Shown: positions 32,145 to 41,366, counted from the stretch's first letter. The stretch is DNA of 64,000 nucleotides from Halomonas ramblicola (GCF_030409215.1 NZ_JAUFPL010000032.1:377638-441637), one strand, 5' to 3'. The notes: generated by a model from the letters alone, not told the origin. A program made the numbers and translations.

Positions 32145-32160
32145 TACACCCATGGAGGTA
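32145..32160. promoter_or_regulatory. NarL-type 7-2-7 site near the narX start
   Basis: TACACCC-AT-GGAGGTA repeats the geometry of the site at 29208, with an identical right heptamer. A single heptamer TACCCCC follows at 32168-32174. The palindrome ends 53 bases upstream of the narX ATG, which may indicate autoregulation. Confidence 0.65.
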
Positions 32161-32326
32161 GAACAGGTACCCCCTATGCCCCTTTGACCGCGAGGCGGCC
32201 GCTGCCGAGACTCTCGGGACCCCGTCGTCAAGCGCTCTTGCCCATGCTGCCCGCCGCCTTCGCTCCCGACTCGGATCCCTCCGGAGGCGATCGTCCCCAG
32301 GTGCTATCCCTCCCGAATGGCGGGCC

Positions 32327-32363
32327 TATCCCCTAGGAGGTAGCGGGCCGGTTTATGGAGGTA
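32327..32363. promoter_or_regulatory. NarL-type sites upstream of narG
   Basis: TATCCCC-TA-GGAGGTA (32327-32342) is a 7-2-7 site, and a further GGAGGTA heptamer lies at 32357-32363. They are 135-170 bases upstream of the narG ATG. I do not see a good FNR box between here and narG, so anaerobic control of narG may come from outside consensus or through NarL alone. Confidence 0.65.
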
Positions 32364-32497
32364 ACCGGGCAGTATTCGCTCGCGTGATCGCCCAGAATCC
32401 CTGCCATGACCGTGCCTGGAGCGTGCAGGAAACGCTCGGCGTCAGATGGGTGGCCCGCCAAGAGGCCACGTCTTTTCGAGGAGCCTGGAGAGCGACC

Positions 32498-35400
32498 ATG
32501 AGTCACTTCATCGATCGGCTGAACTTCTTCCGCAAGGCCCGCGAGCCCTTCGCCAACGACCATGGCGAGCTTCGCGACGAGTCCCGTGGCTGGGAGGACG
32601 GCTACCGGCAGCGCTGGCAGCACGACAAGATCGTGCGCTCCACCCATGGGGTGAACTGCACCGGCTCGTGCAGCTGGAAGATCTACGTCAAGAACGGCCT
32701 GGTTACCTGGGAGACCCAGCAGACCGATTACCCGCGCACCCGGCCCGACCTGCCCAACCACGAGCCACGGGGCTGCCCGCGGGGGGCCAGCTACTCCTGG
32801 TACCTCTACAGCGCCAACCGCCTCAAGTACCCGCTGGTCCGCAAGCCGCTGCTCAAGCTGTGGCGCGAAGCGCTGGCCGAGAAGCGCGACCCGGTGGATG
32901 CCTGGGCCGCCATCGTCGAGGACCCGGCCCGGACCAAGCAGTACAAGCGGGCCCGCGGCATGGGCGGCTTCGTGCGCGCCGACTGGGACGAGCTCAACGA
33001 GCTGATCGCGGCGTCCAACGTCTACACCGCCAAGCAGTATGGCCCGGACCGCATCATCGGCTTCTCGCCGATTCCCGCCATGTCCATGGTCAGCTACGCC
33101 GCGGGCAGCCGTTACCTGTCGCTGATCGGCGGGGTCTGCATGAGCTTCTACGACTGGTACTGCGACCTGCCGCCGGCCTCGCCCATGACCTGGGGCGAGC
33201 AGACCGACGTGCCGGAGTCCGCCGACTGGTACAACTCCGGCTACATCATCGCCTGGGGCTCCAACGTGCCCCAGACCCGCACCCCGGACGCCCACTTCTT
33301 CACCGAGGTGCGCTACAAGGGCACCAAGACCGTCTCGATCACCCCGGACTACGCCGAGGTCTCCAAGCTCACCGACGAGTGGCTCTCCGCCAAGCAGGGC
33401 ACCGACGCCGCCCTGGCCATGGCCATGGGGCACGTCATCCTCAAGGAGTTCCACCTCGACAGACCCAGCGCCTACTTCACCGACTATGTGCGGCGCTACA
33501 GCGACATGCCCTTCCTGGTCGAGCTCGAGGCTCGCGAGGACGGCAGCTACGCGCCGGGCCGCCAGCTGCGCGCCAGCGACTTCGAGGCGAGCCTGGGCCA
33601 GGGCAACAACCCCGAGTGGAAGACCGTGGCCTGGGACGAGACCCGCGACCAGTTGGTGGTGCCGCGCGGCTCCATCGGCTTCCGCTGGGGCGAGACCGGC
33701 GACGAGGTGGGCAAGTGGAACCTCGAGCCGCTGGACGCCGAAGGCACCGAGATCAAGCCGCTGCTGACCCTGGCCGAGACGCATGACGCGGTGGCCCGTG
33801 TCGCCTTCCCCTACTTCGGCGGCATCGCCCACCAGCACTTCGACCACGTCAAGAGCGGCGGCGCCAGCGACGAGCTGCTGTTCCACAGCCTGCCCGCCAA
33901 GCGCCTCAAGAAGGCCGACGGCAGCGAGGCGCTGGCGGTGACCGTGTTCGACCTGATGTGTGCCAACTACGGCATCGACCGCGGCTTCGGTGAGGACGAC
34001 GGCGCCACTTCCTATGACCAGGTCAAGCCCTACACCCCGGCCTGGCAGGAGAAGATCACCGGCGTGCCCGCCGAGCAGGCCACCCGCATCGCCCGTGAGT
34101 TCGCCGCCAACGCCGACAAGACCCGCGGGCGCAGCATGATCATCGTCGGTGCCGGCATGAACCACTGGTACCACATGGACATGAACTACCGCGGCCTGAT
34201 CAACATGCTGGTCATGTGCGGCTGCATCGGCCAGAGCGGCGGCGGCTGGTCCCACTACGTGGGCCAGGAGAAGCTGCGTCCGCAGACCGGCTGGACCCCG
34301 CTGGCCTTCGGCCTCGACTGGCAGCGCCCGCCGCGTCACATGAACTCCACCTCCTTCTTCTACAACCACTCCTCCCAGTGGCGCTACGAGAAGCTCCAGA
34401 TCAAGGAGATCCTCTCCCCGCTGGCCAGGGCCGAGGACTATCCCGGCAGCCTGATCGACTTCAACGTGCGCTCCGAGCGCATGGGCTGGCTGCCTTCCGC
34501 GCCGCAGCTCGCCACCAACCCGCTGCGCCTGGCCGCGGCCGCCCAGGCCGCCGGCCTGTCCACCCAGGAGTACGCCGTCGAGCAGCTCAAGAAGGGCGAG
34601 CTGGCCTTCGCCGCGGAGGATCCGGACGACCCCCGGAACTTCCCGCGCAACCTGTTCATCTGGCGCTCCAACCTGCTGGGCAGCTCCGGCAAGGGCCACG
34701 AGTACATGCTCAAGTACCTGCTGGGGACCCGCCACGGCATCCAGGGCAAGGACCTGGGCGAGGAGGGCGGGACCAAGCCCGAGGAGGTGAAGTGGCATGA
34801 CGCGGCGCCCGAGGGCAAGCTCGACCTGCTGGTGACCCTGGACTTCCGCATGTCCACCACCTGCCTCTACTCGGATATCGTGCTGCCCACGGCGACCTGG
34901 TACGAGAAGGACGACCTCAACACCTCCGACATGCACCCCTTCATCCACCCGCTGACCGCGGCCACCGACCCGGCGTGGGAGTCGCGCAGCGACTGGGAGA
35001 TCTTCAAGGGCATCGCCCGGGCCTTCTCCAAGGCCACCGAGGGGCACCTGGGCGAGGAGACCGACCTGGTCACCCTGCCGCACCAGCACGACTCCCCCGC
35101 CGAGCTGGCCCAGGTCGAGGTGCGCGACTGGAAGCGCGGCGAGTGCGAGCCGATCCCCGGCAAGACCATGCCGGCGCTGATCGAGGTCAAGCGCCACTAC
35201 CCCGAGACCTATGAGCGCTTCACCTCCGTGGGCCCGCTGCTCGAGAGCCTCGGCAACGGCGGCAAGGGCATCGGCTGGAACACCGAGAAGGAGGTCAAGC
35301 TGCTGGGGGATCTCAACCACCGCAAGCTGGACGGGCCGCACACGGGACGGCCGCAGATCGAGTCCGCCATCGACGCCGCCGAGATGATCCTGACCCTGGC

Positions 35401-36265
35401 ACCGGAGACCAACGGCCAGGTGGCGGTGAAGGCCTGGGACGCGCTCTCCAGGATCACCGGGCGGGACCACACCCACCTGGCGCATCCCAAGGAGGAGGAG
35501 AAGATCCGCTTCCGCGACATCGTCGCCCAGCCGCGCAAGATCATCTCCAGCCCGACCTGGTCCGGTCTCGAGGACGAGCACGTCTCCTACAACGCCGGCT
35601 ATACCAACGTCCACGAGCTGATCCCGTGGCGCACCGTCAGCGGTCGCCAGCAGTTCTACCAGGACCACCCCTGGATGCGCGCCTTCGGCGAGAGCCTGCT
35701 GGTCTATCGTCCGCCCATCGACACCAAGGCGGCGGTCAGCCTGGCCGAGACGAAGGGCAACGGTAACCCGGAGATCGCCCTGAACTGGATCACCCCGCAC
35801 CAGAAGTGGGGCATCCACTCCACCTACAGCGACAACCTGCTGATGCAGACCCTGTCGCGGGGCGGGCCCATCGTCTGGATGTCCGAGGACGACGCCCGGT
35901 CCATCGGCGTCGAGGACAACGACTGGATCGAGCTCTACAACGCCAACGGCGCCATCGCGGCCCGCGCGGTGGTCAGCCAGCGGGTCAAGAACGGCATGGC
36001 GATGATGTACCACGCCCAGGAGCGCATCCTGAACATGCCGGGCTCCGAGATCACCGGCACCCGGGGCGGCATCCACAACTCGGTGACCCGGGTGTGCCCC
36101 AAGCCGACCCACATGATCGGGGGCTACGCCCAGCTCTCCTACAGCTTCAACTACTACGGCACCGTCGGCTCCAACCGCGACGAATTCGTCATCGTGCGCA
36201 AGATGAAGAAGATCGACTGGCTGGATGGCGAAGGCAATGACTACGAGCAGGAGGCCGTGAAATGA
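32498..36265 (+). CDS. narG: Respiratory nitrate reductase alpha subunit
   Basis: A 1255-residue cytoplasm-facing catalytic subunit with a bis-MGD molybdenum cofactor. The N-terminal FS0 [4Fe-4S] ligands are His50, Cys54 and Cys58 (THGVNCTGSC) plus a later Cys in EPRGCPRGAS. The Asp of the ADWYNS stretch is the expected Mo ligand. NPRNLFIWRSNLLGSSGKGHEY-type segments and the C-terminal TRGGIHNSVTRVCPKPTHMIGGY are typical. The start at 32498 gives MSHFIDRLNFF; an open upstream extension of 38 codons lacks family resemblance. It is the first gene of narGHJI, with its TGA overlapping the narH ATG. Confidence 0.97.
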   Translation: MSHFIDRLNFFRKAREPFANDHGELRDESRGWEDGYRQRWQHDKIVRSTHGVNCTGSCSWKIYVKNGLVTWETQQTDYPRTRPDLPNHEPRGCPRGASYSWYLYSANRLKYPLVRKPLLKLWREALAEKRDPVDAWAAIVEDPARTKQYKRARGMGGFVRADWDELNELIAASNVYTAKQYGPDRIIGFSPIPAMSMVSYAAGSRYLSLIGGVCMSFYDWYCDLPPASPMTWGEQTDVPESADWYNSGYIIAWGSNVPQTRTPDAHFFTEVRYKGTKTVSITPDYAEVSKLTDEWLSAKQGTDAALAMAMGHVILKEFHLDRPSAYFTDYVRRYSDMPFLVELEAREDGSYAPGRQLRASDFEASLGQGNNPEWKTVAWDETRDQLVVPRGSIGFRWGETGDEVGKWNLEPLDAEGTEIKPLLTLAETHDAVARVAFPYFGGIAHQHFDHVKSGGASDELLFHSLPAKRLKKADGSEALAVTVFDLMCANYGIDRGFGEDDGATSYDQVKPYTPAWQEKITGVPAEQATRIAREFAANADKTRGRSMIIVGAGMNHWYHMDMNYRGLINMLVMCGCIGQSGGGWSHYVGQEKLRPQTGWTPLAFGLDWQRPPRHMNSTSFFYNHSSQWRYEKLQIKEILSPLARAEDYPGSLIDFNVRSERMGWLPSAPQLATNPLRLAAAAQAAGLSTQEYAVEQLKKGELAFAAEDPDDPRNFPRNLFIWRSNLLGSSGKGHEYMLKYLLGTRHGIQGKDLGEEGGTKPEEVKWHDAAPEGKLDLLVTLDFRMSTTCLYSDIVLPTATWYEKDDLNTSDMHPFIHPLTAATDPAWESRSDWEIFKGIARAFSKATEGHLGEETDLVTLPHQHDSPAELAQVEVRDWKRGECEPIPGKTMPALIEVKRHYPETYERFTSVGPLLESLGNGGKGIGWNTEKEVKLLGDLNHRKLDGPHTGRPQIESAIDAAEMILTLAPETNGQVAVKAWDALSRITGRDHTHLAHPKEEEKIRFRDIVAQPRKIISSPTWSGLEDEHVSYNAGYTNVHELIPWRTVSGRQQFYQDHPWMRAFGESLLVYRPPIDTKAAVSLAETKGNGNPEIALNWITPHQKWGIHSTYSDNLLMQTLSRGGPIVWMSEDDARSIGVEDNDWIELYNANGAIAARAVVSQRVKNGMAMMYHAQERILNMPGSEITGTRGGIHNSVTRVCPKPTHMIGGYAQLSYSFNYYGTVGSNRDEFVIVRKMKKIDWLDGEGNDYEQEAVK

Positions 36266-37818
36266 AGATTCGTTCCCAGGTAGGCATGGTCCTCAACCTC
36301 GACAAGTGCATCGGCTGTCATACCTGCTCGGTGACCTGCAAGAACGTCTGGACCAGCCGTGAAGGCATGGAGTACGCCTGGTTCAACAACGTCGAGACCA
36401 AGCCCGGCATCGGCTATCCCAAGGAGTGGGAGAACCAGAAGAAGTGGCGCGGTGGTTGGATGCGCCGCCGCGACGGCAGGATCGAACCGCGCATCGGCGG
36501 CAAGTGGCGGGTGCTGGCGAACATCTTCGCCAACCCCGACCTGCCGGAGATCGACGACTACTACGAGCCGTTCACCTTCGACTACGAGCACCTGCACAGC
36601 GCCAGGCAGGGCGAGCACCAGCCCACCGCGCGGCCGCGCTCGCTGATCTCCGGTCAGCGCATGAACAAGATCGAGTGGGGCCCGAACTGGGAGGAGATCC
36701 TCGGCACCGAGTTCGCCAAGCGCCGCCGCGACGCCAACTTCGAGCAGGTGCAGGCCGACATCTACGGCCAGTTCGAGAACACCTTCATGATGTACCTGCC
36801 GCGCCTGTGCGAGCACTGCCTCAACCCGACCTGCGTGGCGAGCTGCCCGAGCGGGGCGATCTACAAGCGCGAGGAGGACGGCATCGTGCTGATCGACCAG
36901 GACAAGTGCCGCGGCTGGCGGATGTGCATCTCCGGCTGCCCGTACAAGAAGATCTACTACAACTGGAAGACCGGCAAGTCCGAGAAGTGCATCTTCTGCT
37001 ACCCGCGCATCGAGGCCGGCCAGCCGACCATCTGCTCCGAGACCTGCGTGGGTCGCATCCGCTACCTGGGCGTGCTGCTCTACGATGCCGACCGCATCGA
37101 GGAGGTGGCCAGCGCCCCGGACGAGCGCGACCTCTACCATCGCCAGCGCGAGATCTTCCTGGACCCCTCTGACCCGGAGGTGATCGCCCAGGCCAGGAAG
37201 GACGGCATCCCCGATAACGTCATTGCCGCCGCCCAGGCATCGCCGGTCTACAAGCTGGCCATGGACTGGGGCCTGGCGCTGCCGCTGCACCCCGAGTACC
37301 GCACCCTGCCGATGGTCTGGTACGTGCCGCCGCTGTCGCCGATCCAGTCCGCCGCCGAGGCGGGCAAGGTCGAGTTCGACGGCGTGCTGCCGAAGATCGA
37401 GTCGCTGCGCATCCCGGTGAAGTACCTGGCCAACCTGCTCACCGCCGGCGAGGAGGCCCCCGTGGTGCTGGCGCTCAAGCGCTTGATGGCCATGCGCCTC
37501 TACATGCGCGGCAAGCACGTGGAGGGCCAGGCCGACGCCTCCGTGCTCGACGAGGTCGAGCTGACCGAGGCCCAGGTGGAGGAGATGTATCGCTACCTGG
37601 CCATCGCCGACTACGAGGACCGCTTCGTGATCCCCACCAGCCACCGCGAGATGGCCACCGAGGCCTTTCCGGAGCGCGGCGGCTGCGGCTTCAGCTTCGG
37701 CGACGGCTGCCACGGCGACAGCAGCCAGAGCCTGTTCGGCGGTCGCCAGAACAACGCCACCCTGGTCCAGCCGGTGGAGACCTATGATCCGCACGCCGAG
37801 GAGGCCCGTCATGGCTGA
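36262..37818 (+). CDS. narH: Respiratory nitrate reductase beta subunit
   Basis: A 518-residue electron-transfer subunit with four Cys clusters: CIGCHTCSVTC near 16-26, CEHCLNPTCVASCP, CRGWRMCISGCP (Trp in place of one Cys, giving the [3Fe-4S] centre) and CIFCYPR-N10-CSETC. It passes electrons from NarI to NarG on the cytoplasmic side. It overlaps narG at its start and narJ at its end. Length is normal for the family. Confidence 0.97.
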   Translation: MKIRSQVGMVLNLDKCIGCHTCSVTCKNVWTSREGMEYAWFNNVETKPGIGYPKEWENQKKWRGGWMRRRDGRIEPRIGGKWRVLANIFANPDLPEIDDYYEPFTFDYEHLHSARQGEHQPTARPRSLISGQRMNKIEWGPNWEEILGTEFAKRRRDANFEQVQADIYGQFENTFMMYLPRLCEHCLNPTCVASCPSGAIYKREEDGIVLIDQDKCRGWRMCISGCPYKKIYYNWKTGKSEKCIFCYPRIEAGQPTICSETCVGRIRYLGVLLYDADRIEEVASAPDERDLYHRQREIFLDPSDPEVIAQARKDGIPDNVIAAAQASPVYKLAMDWGLALPLHPEYRTLPMVWYVPPLSPIQSAAEAGKVEFDGVLPKIESLRIPVKYLANLLTAGEEAPVVLALKRLMAMRLYMRGKHVEGQADASVLDEVELTEAQVEEMYRYLAIADYEDRFVIPTSHREMATEAFPERGGCGFSFGDGCHGDSSQSLFGGRQNNATLVQPVETYDPHAEEARHG

Positions 37819-38602
37819 TGCCGTTCGCGAGATGGAGCCGCTCGGCGGCATGCGCAGCCTGCGCGTGCTGGCGCGGCTGCTCGACTACCCGTCCGCGGAG
37901 CTCCAGGCCGCGGCCCCCGAGATGATCGAGATCCTCGACGCCGAGCGCCGCCTGTCGGCGGCGCACCGCACCGCCCTGATGGACTGGTGCCAGCGGCTGA
38001 TGGAGGCCGACCTCATGGACCTGCAGGCCGAGTACGTGGCGCTGTTCGACCGCGGGCGCAACACCTCGCTGCTGCTCTTCGAGCACGTCCACGGCGAGTC
38101 CCGCGACCGCGGCCAGGCCATGGTGGACCTGCTGGCCGAGTACAGCGCCGCCGGCTTCGAGCTCGACGCCCGCGAGTTGCCGGACTACCTGCCGCTGTTC
38201 CTGGAGTACCTCTCCACCCGGCCGGAGGCCGACATCGGCCGCTGGCTGGGCGAGATCCGCCATATCCTGGCGCTGCTCACCGCGCGCCTCGAGGAGCGCG
38301 GGGCGGACCACGCCCTGGTGCCCTTGGCGCTGCTGGCGCTGATCGGTGCCGAGGCCGACGTGGCGGCCCACCGCGACACGGCGAAGGAGGAGGCGCCGGA
38401 CCATACCCCCGAGGCCCTGGACGCGGTCTGGGAGGAGGAGGCGGTGCGCTTCTCCGCCGAGTCCGACCAGGACTGCGCCCTGCAATCCGCCGAGGGCCGC
38501 CGGCTCGCCGAGCGCAAGCAGGCCGTGCCCAGTGACCCCGTTCGCATCATGCCAGGCCCCGCCGCCAGCGCGGCCGCCGATCGCGGCCCGGCCGCACGCT
38601 AA
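37811..38602 (+). CDS. narJ: Nitrate reductase molybdenum cofactor assembly chaperone
   Basis: A 263-residue NarJ/TorD-family chaperone that holds apo-NarG during cofactor insertion. The conserved LLDYPSAELQ, YVALFDRGRNTSLLLFEHVHGESRDRGQAMVDLL and LPDYLPLFLEYLS segments are all present. The start at the ATG at 37811 lies eight bases inside narH. The C-terminal 40 residues are Ala/Arg-rich and poorly conserved. Confidence 0.93.
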   Translation: MADAVREMEPLGGMRSLRVLARLLDYPSAELQAAAPEMIEILDAERRLSAAHRTALMDWCQRLMEADLMDLQAEYVALFDRGRNTSLLLFEHVHGESRDRGQAMVDLLAEYSAAGFELDARELPDYLPLFLEYLSTRPEADIGRWLGEIRHILALLTARLEERGADHALVPLALLALIGAEADVAAHRDTAKEEAPDHTPEALDAVWEEEAVRFSAESDQDCALQSAEGRRLAERKQAVPSDPVRIMPGPAASAAADRGPAAR

Positions 38603-38613
38603 GGAGAATCGCC

Positions 38614-39297
38614 ATGTTTTCCGAGTACCTGCAACACCTGCTCTACGGCTACTACCCGTACCTGGCCGGTACGGTGTTCCTGGTCGGCAGCCTGCTGCGC
38701 TACGACCACGGCCAGTACACCTGGAAGACCGGCTCGAGCCAGATGCTGTCGTCGAAGCATATGCGCCTGGCCAGCAACCTCTTTCATATCGGCATCATCG
38801 TGATCTTCTTCGGCCACCTGTTCGGCATGCTCACGCCACACTGGGTCTATGCGCCCTTCCTCAGCGCCGGGACCAAGCAGGTGGTCGCCATCGTGGTCGG
38901 CGGCATCGCCGGGGTGCTCTGCCTGGTCGGCGGCGCCATGCTGCTGCATCGCCGCCTGACCAATGCGCGCGTCAAGGCATCGTCCAGCGTGATGGACAAC
39001 CTGGTGCTGGGGTTGATCGTCTTCCAGGCGGCGCTGGGCGTGGTCAGCGTGTTCTTCTCGCTGGGCCACCTGGACGGCGAGATGATGCTGACCCTCTCCA
39101 GCTGGGCACAGTCCATCGTCTTCTTCGGCGGCGGCGCGGCGGATTACATGACCGAGGTCTCCTGGATCTACCAGCTGCACGTCTTCCTCGGCCTGACCAT
39201 CATCCTGTTGTTTCCCTTCACCCGCCTGGTGCATGTCTGGAGCGTGCCGCTGGGCTATATCACGCGGCGCTACCAGATCGTCCGCAAGCGGGGCTGA
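38614..39297 (+). CDS. narI: Respiratory nitrate reductase gamma subunit (cytochrome b)
   Basis: A 227-residue membrane anchor with five helices and two b haems that takes electrons from quinol. Family segments are YYPYLAGTVFLVGSLLRYDHGQYTWKTGSSQML, ASNLFHIGIIVIFFGHLFGML and VFLGLTIILLFPFTRLVHVWS, which supply the haem-ligand histidines. AAGGAG precedes the ATG, 11 bases after narJ. Confidence 0.95.
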   Translation: MFSEYLQHLLYGYYPYLAGTVFLVGSLLRYDHGQYTWKTGSSQMLSSKHMRLASNLFHIGIIVIFFGHLFGMLTPHWVYAPFLSAGTKQVVAIVVGGIAGVLCLVGGAMLLHRRLTNARVKASSSVMDNLVLGLIVFQAALGVVSVFFSLGHLDGEMMLTLSSWAQSIVFFGGGAADYMTEVSWIYQLHVFLGLTIILLFPFTRLVHVWSVPLGYITRRYQIVRKRG

Positions 39298-39301
39298 TAC
39301 C

Positions 39302-40117
39302 ATGCAGAAGATCGATATCGAGCAGATCCCGGGGGGCGCCAGCCCCCCACCCATCCGGGTCGGCGAGACTACCATCGCCGAGGCCGCCATCGCCCAGGAG
39401 ATGCAGTACCACCCGGCGGACAGTGCCGGCAGCGCCCAGCTCGCGGCGGCCCGCGCCCTGGTGGTGCGCGAGCTGCTGCGCCAGCGTGCCGCCGCCCTGG
39501 GCCTGGCCGACGACGCGGCGCTGGACGAGAACGACACCGCCATCGCCGCCCTGCTGGAGCGGGAGCTCGACGTGCCCGAGCCTGCCGAGGCGGACTGCCG
39601 GCGCTTCCATGCCGCCCACGCCGAGCGCTTCAGCGAGCCCACTCGCCTCGAGGTACGGCATATCCTGCTGGCGGCGGCGCCGGACGACGCCGAGGCGCGG
39701 GATGCCGGCTACCGCCTGGGCGAGACGCTTATCAAACAACTGGGCGAACACCCCGAGCGCTTCGCCGAGTTCGCCCAGCGCCACTCCGCCTGTCCCTCGA
39801 AGGAGGAGGGCGGCGCGCTGGGCTGGCTGGCGCCCGGCCAGACCGTGGCCGAACTCGACCGCGCCCTGCAACACCTGCCCGAGGGGCTCCACGACCGCCC
39901 GCTGGCGTCACGCTACGGCTGGCATGTGGTCTGCATCGAGGCGCGCGAGGAAGGGCGCGAGCTGCCCTATGCGGCCGTGGCCGAGCGGGTCCGCCACAGC
40001 CTGCGCGAGCAGGCCACCCGCCGCGCCCTGCGCCACTACCTGCTGGCGCTCGAGGCCGAGATCGGCGTCGAGGGCATCCGCCTCGACGACGAAGGCGGCA
40101 GCGCCCTGATGCAATAG
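39302..40117 (+). CDS. Parvulin-type peptidyl-prolyl isomerase of the nar operon
   Basis: A 271-residue protein with a helical N-terminal half and a parvulin domain at about 117-220. Hallmarks are RLEVRHILLAA, the FAEFAQRHSACPSKEEGGALGWLAPGQTV segment and YGWHVVCIEA. No signal peptide is present, so it works in the cytoplasm, unlike SurA or PrsA. It starts four bases after the narI stop and is therefore co-transcribed. Pseudomonas nar operons carry a similar gene. A role in folding or maturation of NarGHI is the natural inference. Confidence 0.85.
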   Translation: MQKIDIEQIPGGASPPPIRVGETTIAEAAIAQEMQYHPADSAGSAQLAAARALVVRELLRQRAAALGLADDAALDENDTAIAALLERELDVPEPAEADCRRFHAAHAERFSEPTRLEVRHILLAAAPDDAEARDAGYRLGETLIKQLGEHPERFAEFAQRHSACPSKEEGGALGWLAPGQTVAELDRALQHLPEGLHDRPLASRYGWHVVCIEAREEGRELPYAAVAERVRHSLREQATRRALRHYLLALEAEIGVEGIRLDDEGGSALMQ

Positions 40118-40128
40118 GAGGCCCTCCG

Positions 40129-40413
40129 ATGAACTGCGGCTGTGCCGAGGTCGTCACCCCGACGCTACTCGGCCTCGGCATGGTCCGCGACGCCCCCCGA
40201 GAGCTGCATCGGGCCCTGGCACGGGCGCGCGCCGAGGCCGATCTGGTACTCTGGAGCGGCGAGGCACCCGTGGCGCGGCTGGCGGGCGGCCAGGGATCGC
40301 ATATGCTGCGCGCGGCGAGCCAGGCCCATGGCTACCTGCTGATCGACGCCGATACCGATGTGGAGGAAGGACACGCCTATGGATACTGCCCCGCCGCCCA
40401 GTTCGGTCACTGA
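40129..40413 (+). pseudogene. Shrunken moeA remnant, in-frame deletions
   Basis: A 94-codon frame starts at the ATG at 40129 after GGAGG. It looks like three pieces of molybdopterin molybdotransferase joined in frame. MNCGCAE is the N-terminus seen in some MoeA proteins. VRDAPRELHRALARARAEADLVLWSG resembles the segment before the SGGVSVG motif. LAGGQGSHMLRAASQAHGYLLIDAD resembles domain IV. Full MoeA has about 400 residues, so the catalytic region is gone. Its frame runs 35 bases past the dnr start. It could alternatively be a real small protein derived from MoeA. Confidence 0.5.
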
Positions 40414-41116
40414 GCTGCCGGGTACGCCGCGCCAGCTGCGCGACCTGGTGCGCGGGGTGCCCTGGCTGGGGGCGCTCGCCGACGACGAGATCGCCAGCCT
40501 GCTGGAGGACTCGGTGCCGCGCACCCTGAAGAGCCGCGAGTGGCTGTTCCGCCAGGACACCCCGGCGGAATGGCTGCACATCGTGATCAGCGGCACGGTG
40601 CGGCTGGTGCGCAGCGCCGGCGACGGCCGCCTGGCCACCATTCGCTGCGTGGAGCGCGGCGGCACCCTGGGCGAGCTGAGCATGGTGTCGCGGGAGGGCG
40701 TCTACCTCTACTCCTCCGAGGCGCTGCAGCGTACCCAGGTGCTGTCGATCCCTGCGGCACGCTGCCGCGAGATCATGGACCGCCAGCCCGAGTGTCGCGC
40801 CGAATTCATGAGCCGCCTGGCCCTGGAGCTCACCGACCGTCTCGAGGACCTGGCGCTGCTCACCCAGGGCGATGCCATGTCGCGGCTGGTCGGCTACATC
40901 CTGCGCCAGCTGCCCGCGGGGCACGGCAAGGGGCCCCGCGTGATTCGCCTGACCATCCCCAAGCGCTGGCTGGCTGCCCAGCTGGGCATGACGCCGGAAA
41001 CCCTCTCCCGGCTGCTGGCGCGGCTGCGCGACGACGGCGCCATCGCCATCGACCGTCAGCGCCTCACGGTGCGCGACGAGCAGAAGCTGCGCACCTTCAT
41101 GCTGGCCGAGAGCTGA
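40379..41116 (+). CDS. dnr: Crp/Fnr-family regulator, DNR-like
   Basis: A 245-residue regulator with an N-terminal cyclic-nucleotide-binding-type sensor domain (LFRQDTPAEWLHIVISGTVRLVR, GGTLGELSMVSREG). A long dimer helix and a winged helix-turn-helix follow (IPKRWLAAQLGMTPETLSRLLARLR). It lacks the N-terminal Cys cluster of FNR/ANR, so it fits the DNR/NnrR branch, which senses NO through haem and binds TTGAT-N4-ATCAA-like boxes. The start at the ATG at 40379 is preceded by GAGGAAGG. It is probably co-transcribed with the nar genes. Confidence 0.8.
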   Translation: MDTAPPPSSVTELPGTPRQLRDLVRGVPWLGALADDEIASLLEDSVPRTLKSREWLFRQDTPAEWLHIVISGTVRLVRSAGDGRLATIRCVERGGTLGELSMVSREGVYLYSSEALQRTQVLSIPAARCREIMDRQPECRAEFMSRLALELTDRLEDLALLTQGDAMSRLVGYILRQLPAGHGKGPRVIRLTIPKRWLAAQLGMTPETLSRLLARLRDDGAIAIDRQRLTVRDEQKLRTFMLAES

Positions 41117-41150
41117 CGGTACCTATCATGAACGGCAGCTGAGGTATCCA

Positions 41151-41333
41151 TTGCGCCTGCACTACGAGGGCCCCCTACCCGAGACCGTCGGCTTCCTGCT
41201 CACCGAGACCGACATGGACGTGCTCGCCATCGGTCTGGCCTGCGGCTTCACATCCGGGTCCAGTTTCTCGCGGGCGTTTCGCGAGCACTACGGCTATTCA
41301 CCCCGCGGGGGGCGTCGGCAGACTGGCGAGTAG
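41151..41333 (+). pseudogene. AraC/GlxA-family regulator C-terminal fragment
   Basis: About 60 codons matching only the second helix-turn-helix of AraC-type regulators: ETDMDVLAIGLACGFTSGSSFSRAFREHYGYSPR. It lacks the first helix-turn-helix and the whole sensor domain, begins at a TTG without a ribosome-binding site, and cannot bind DNA normally. It marks the start of a run of broken genes after dnr. Confidence 0.75.
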
Positions 41334-41366
41334 CGATCAGTCCGAGGCTGCTGCCGAGGCGCGAGC

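Noticed and set aside
32384-32497. N-terminal extension of NarG by 38 residues
   Set aside because: The extension has no resemblance to NarG, no Tat motif and no ribosome-binding site; the ATG at 32498 gives the family start.
32333-36112. A 1259-codon open frame antisense to narG
   Set aside because: It is a shadow of high-GC codon bias. The encoded protein is low-complexity Gly/Val/Leu/His-rich with no domain, whereas the plus strand is an unmistakable NarG.
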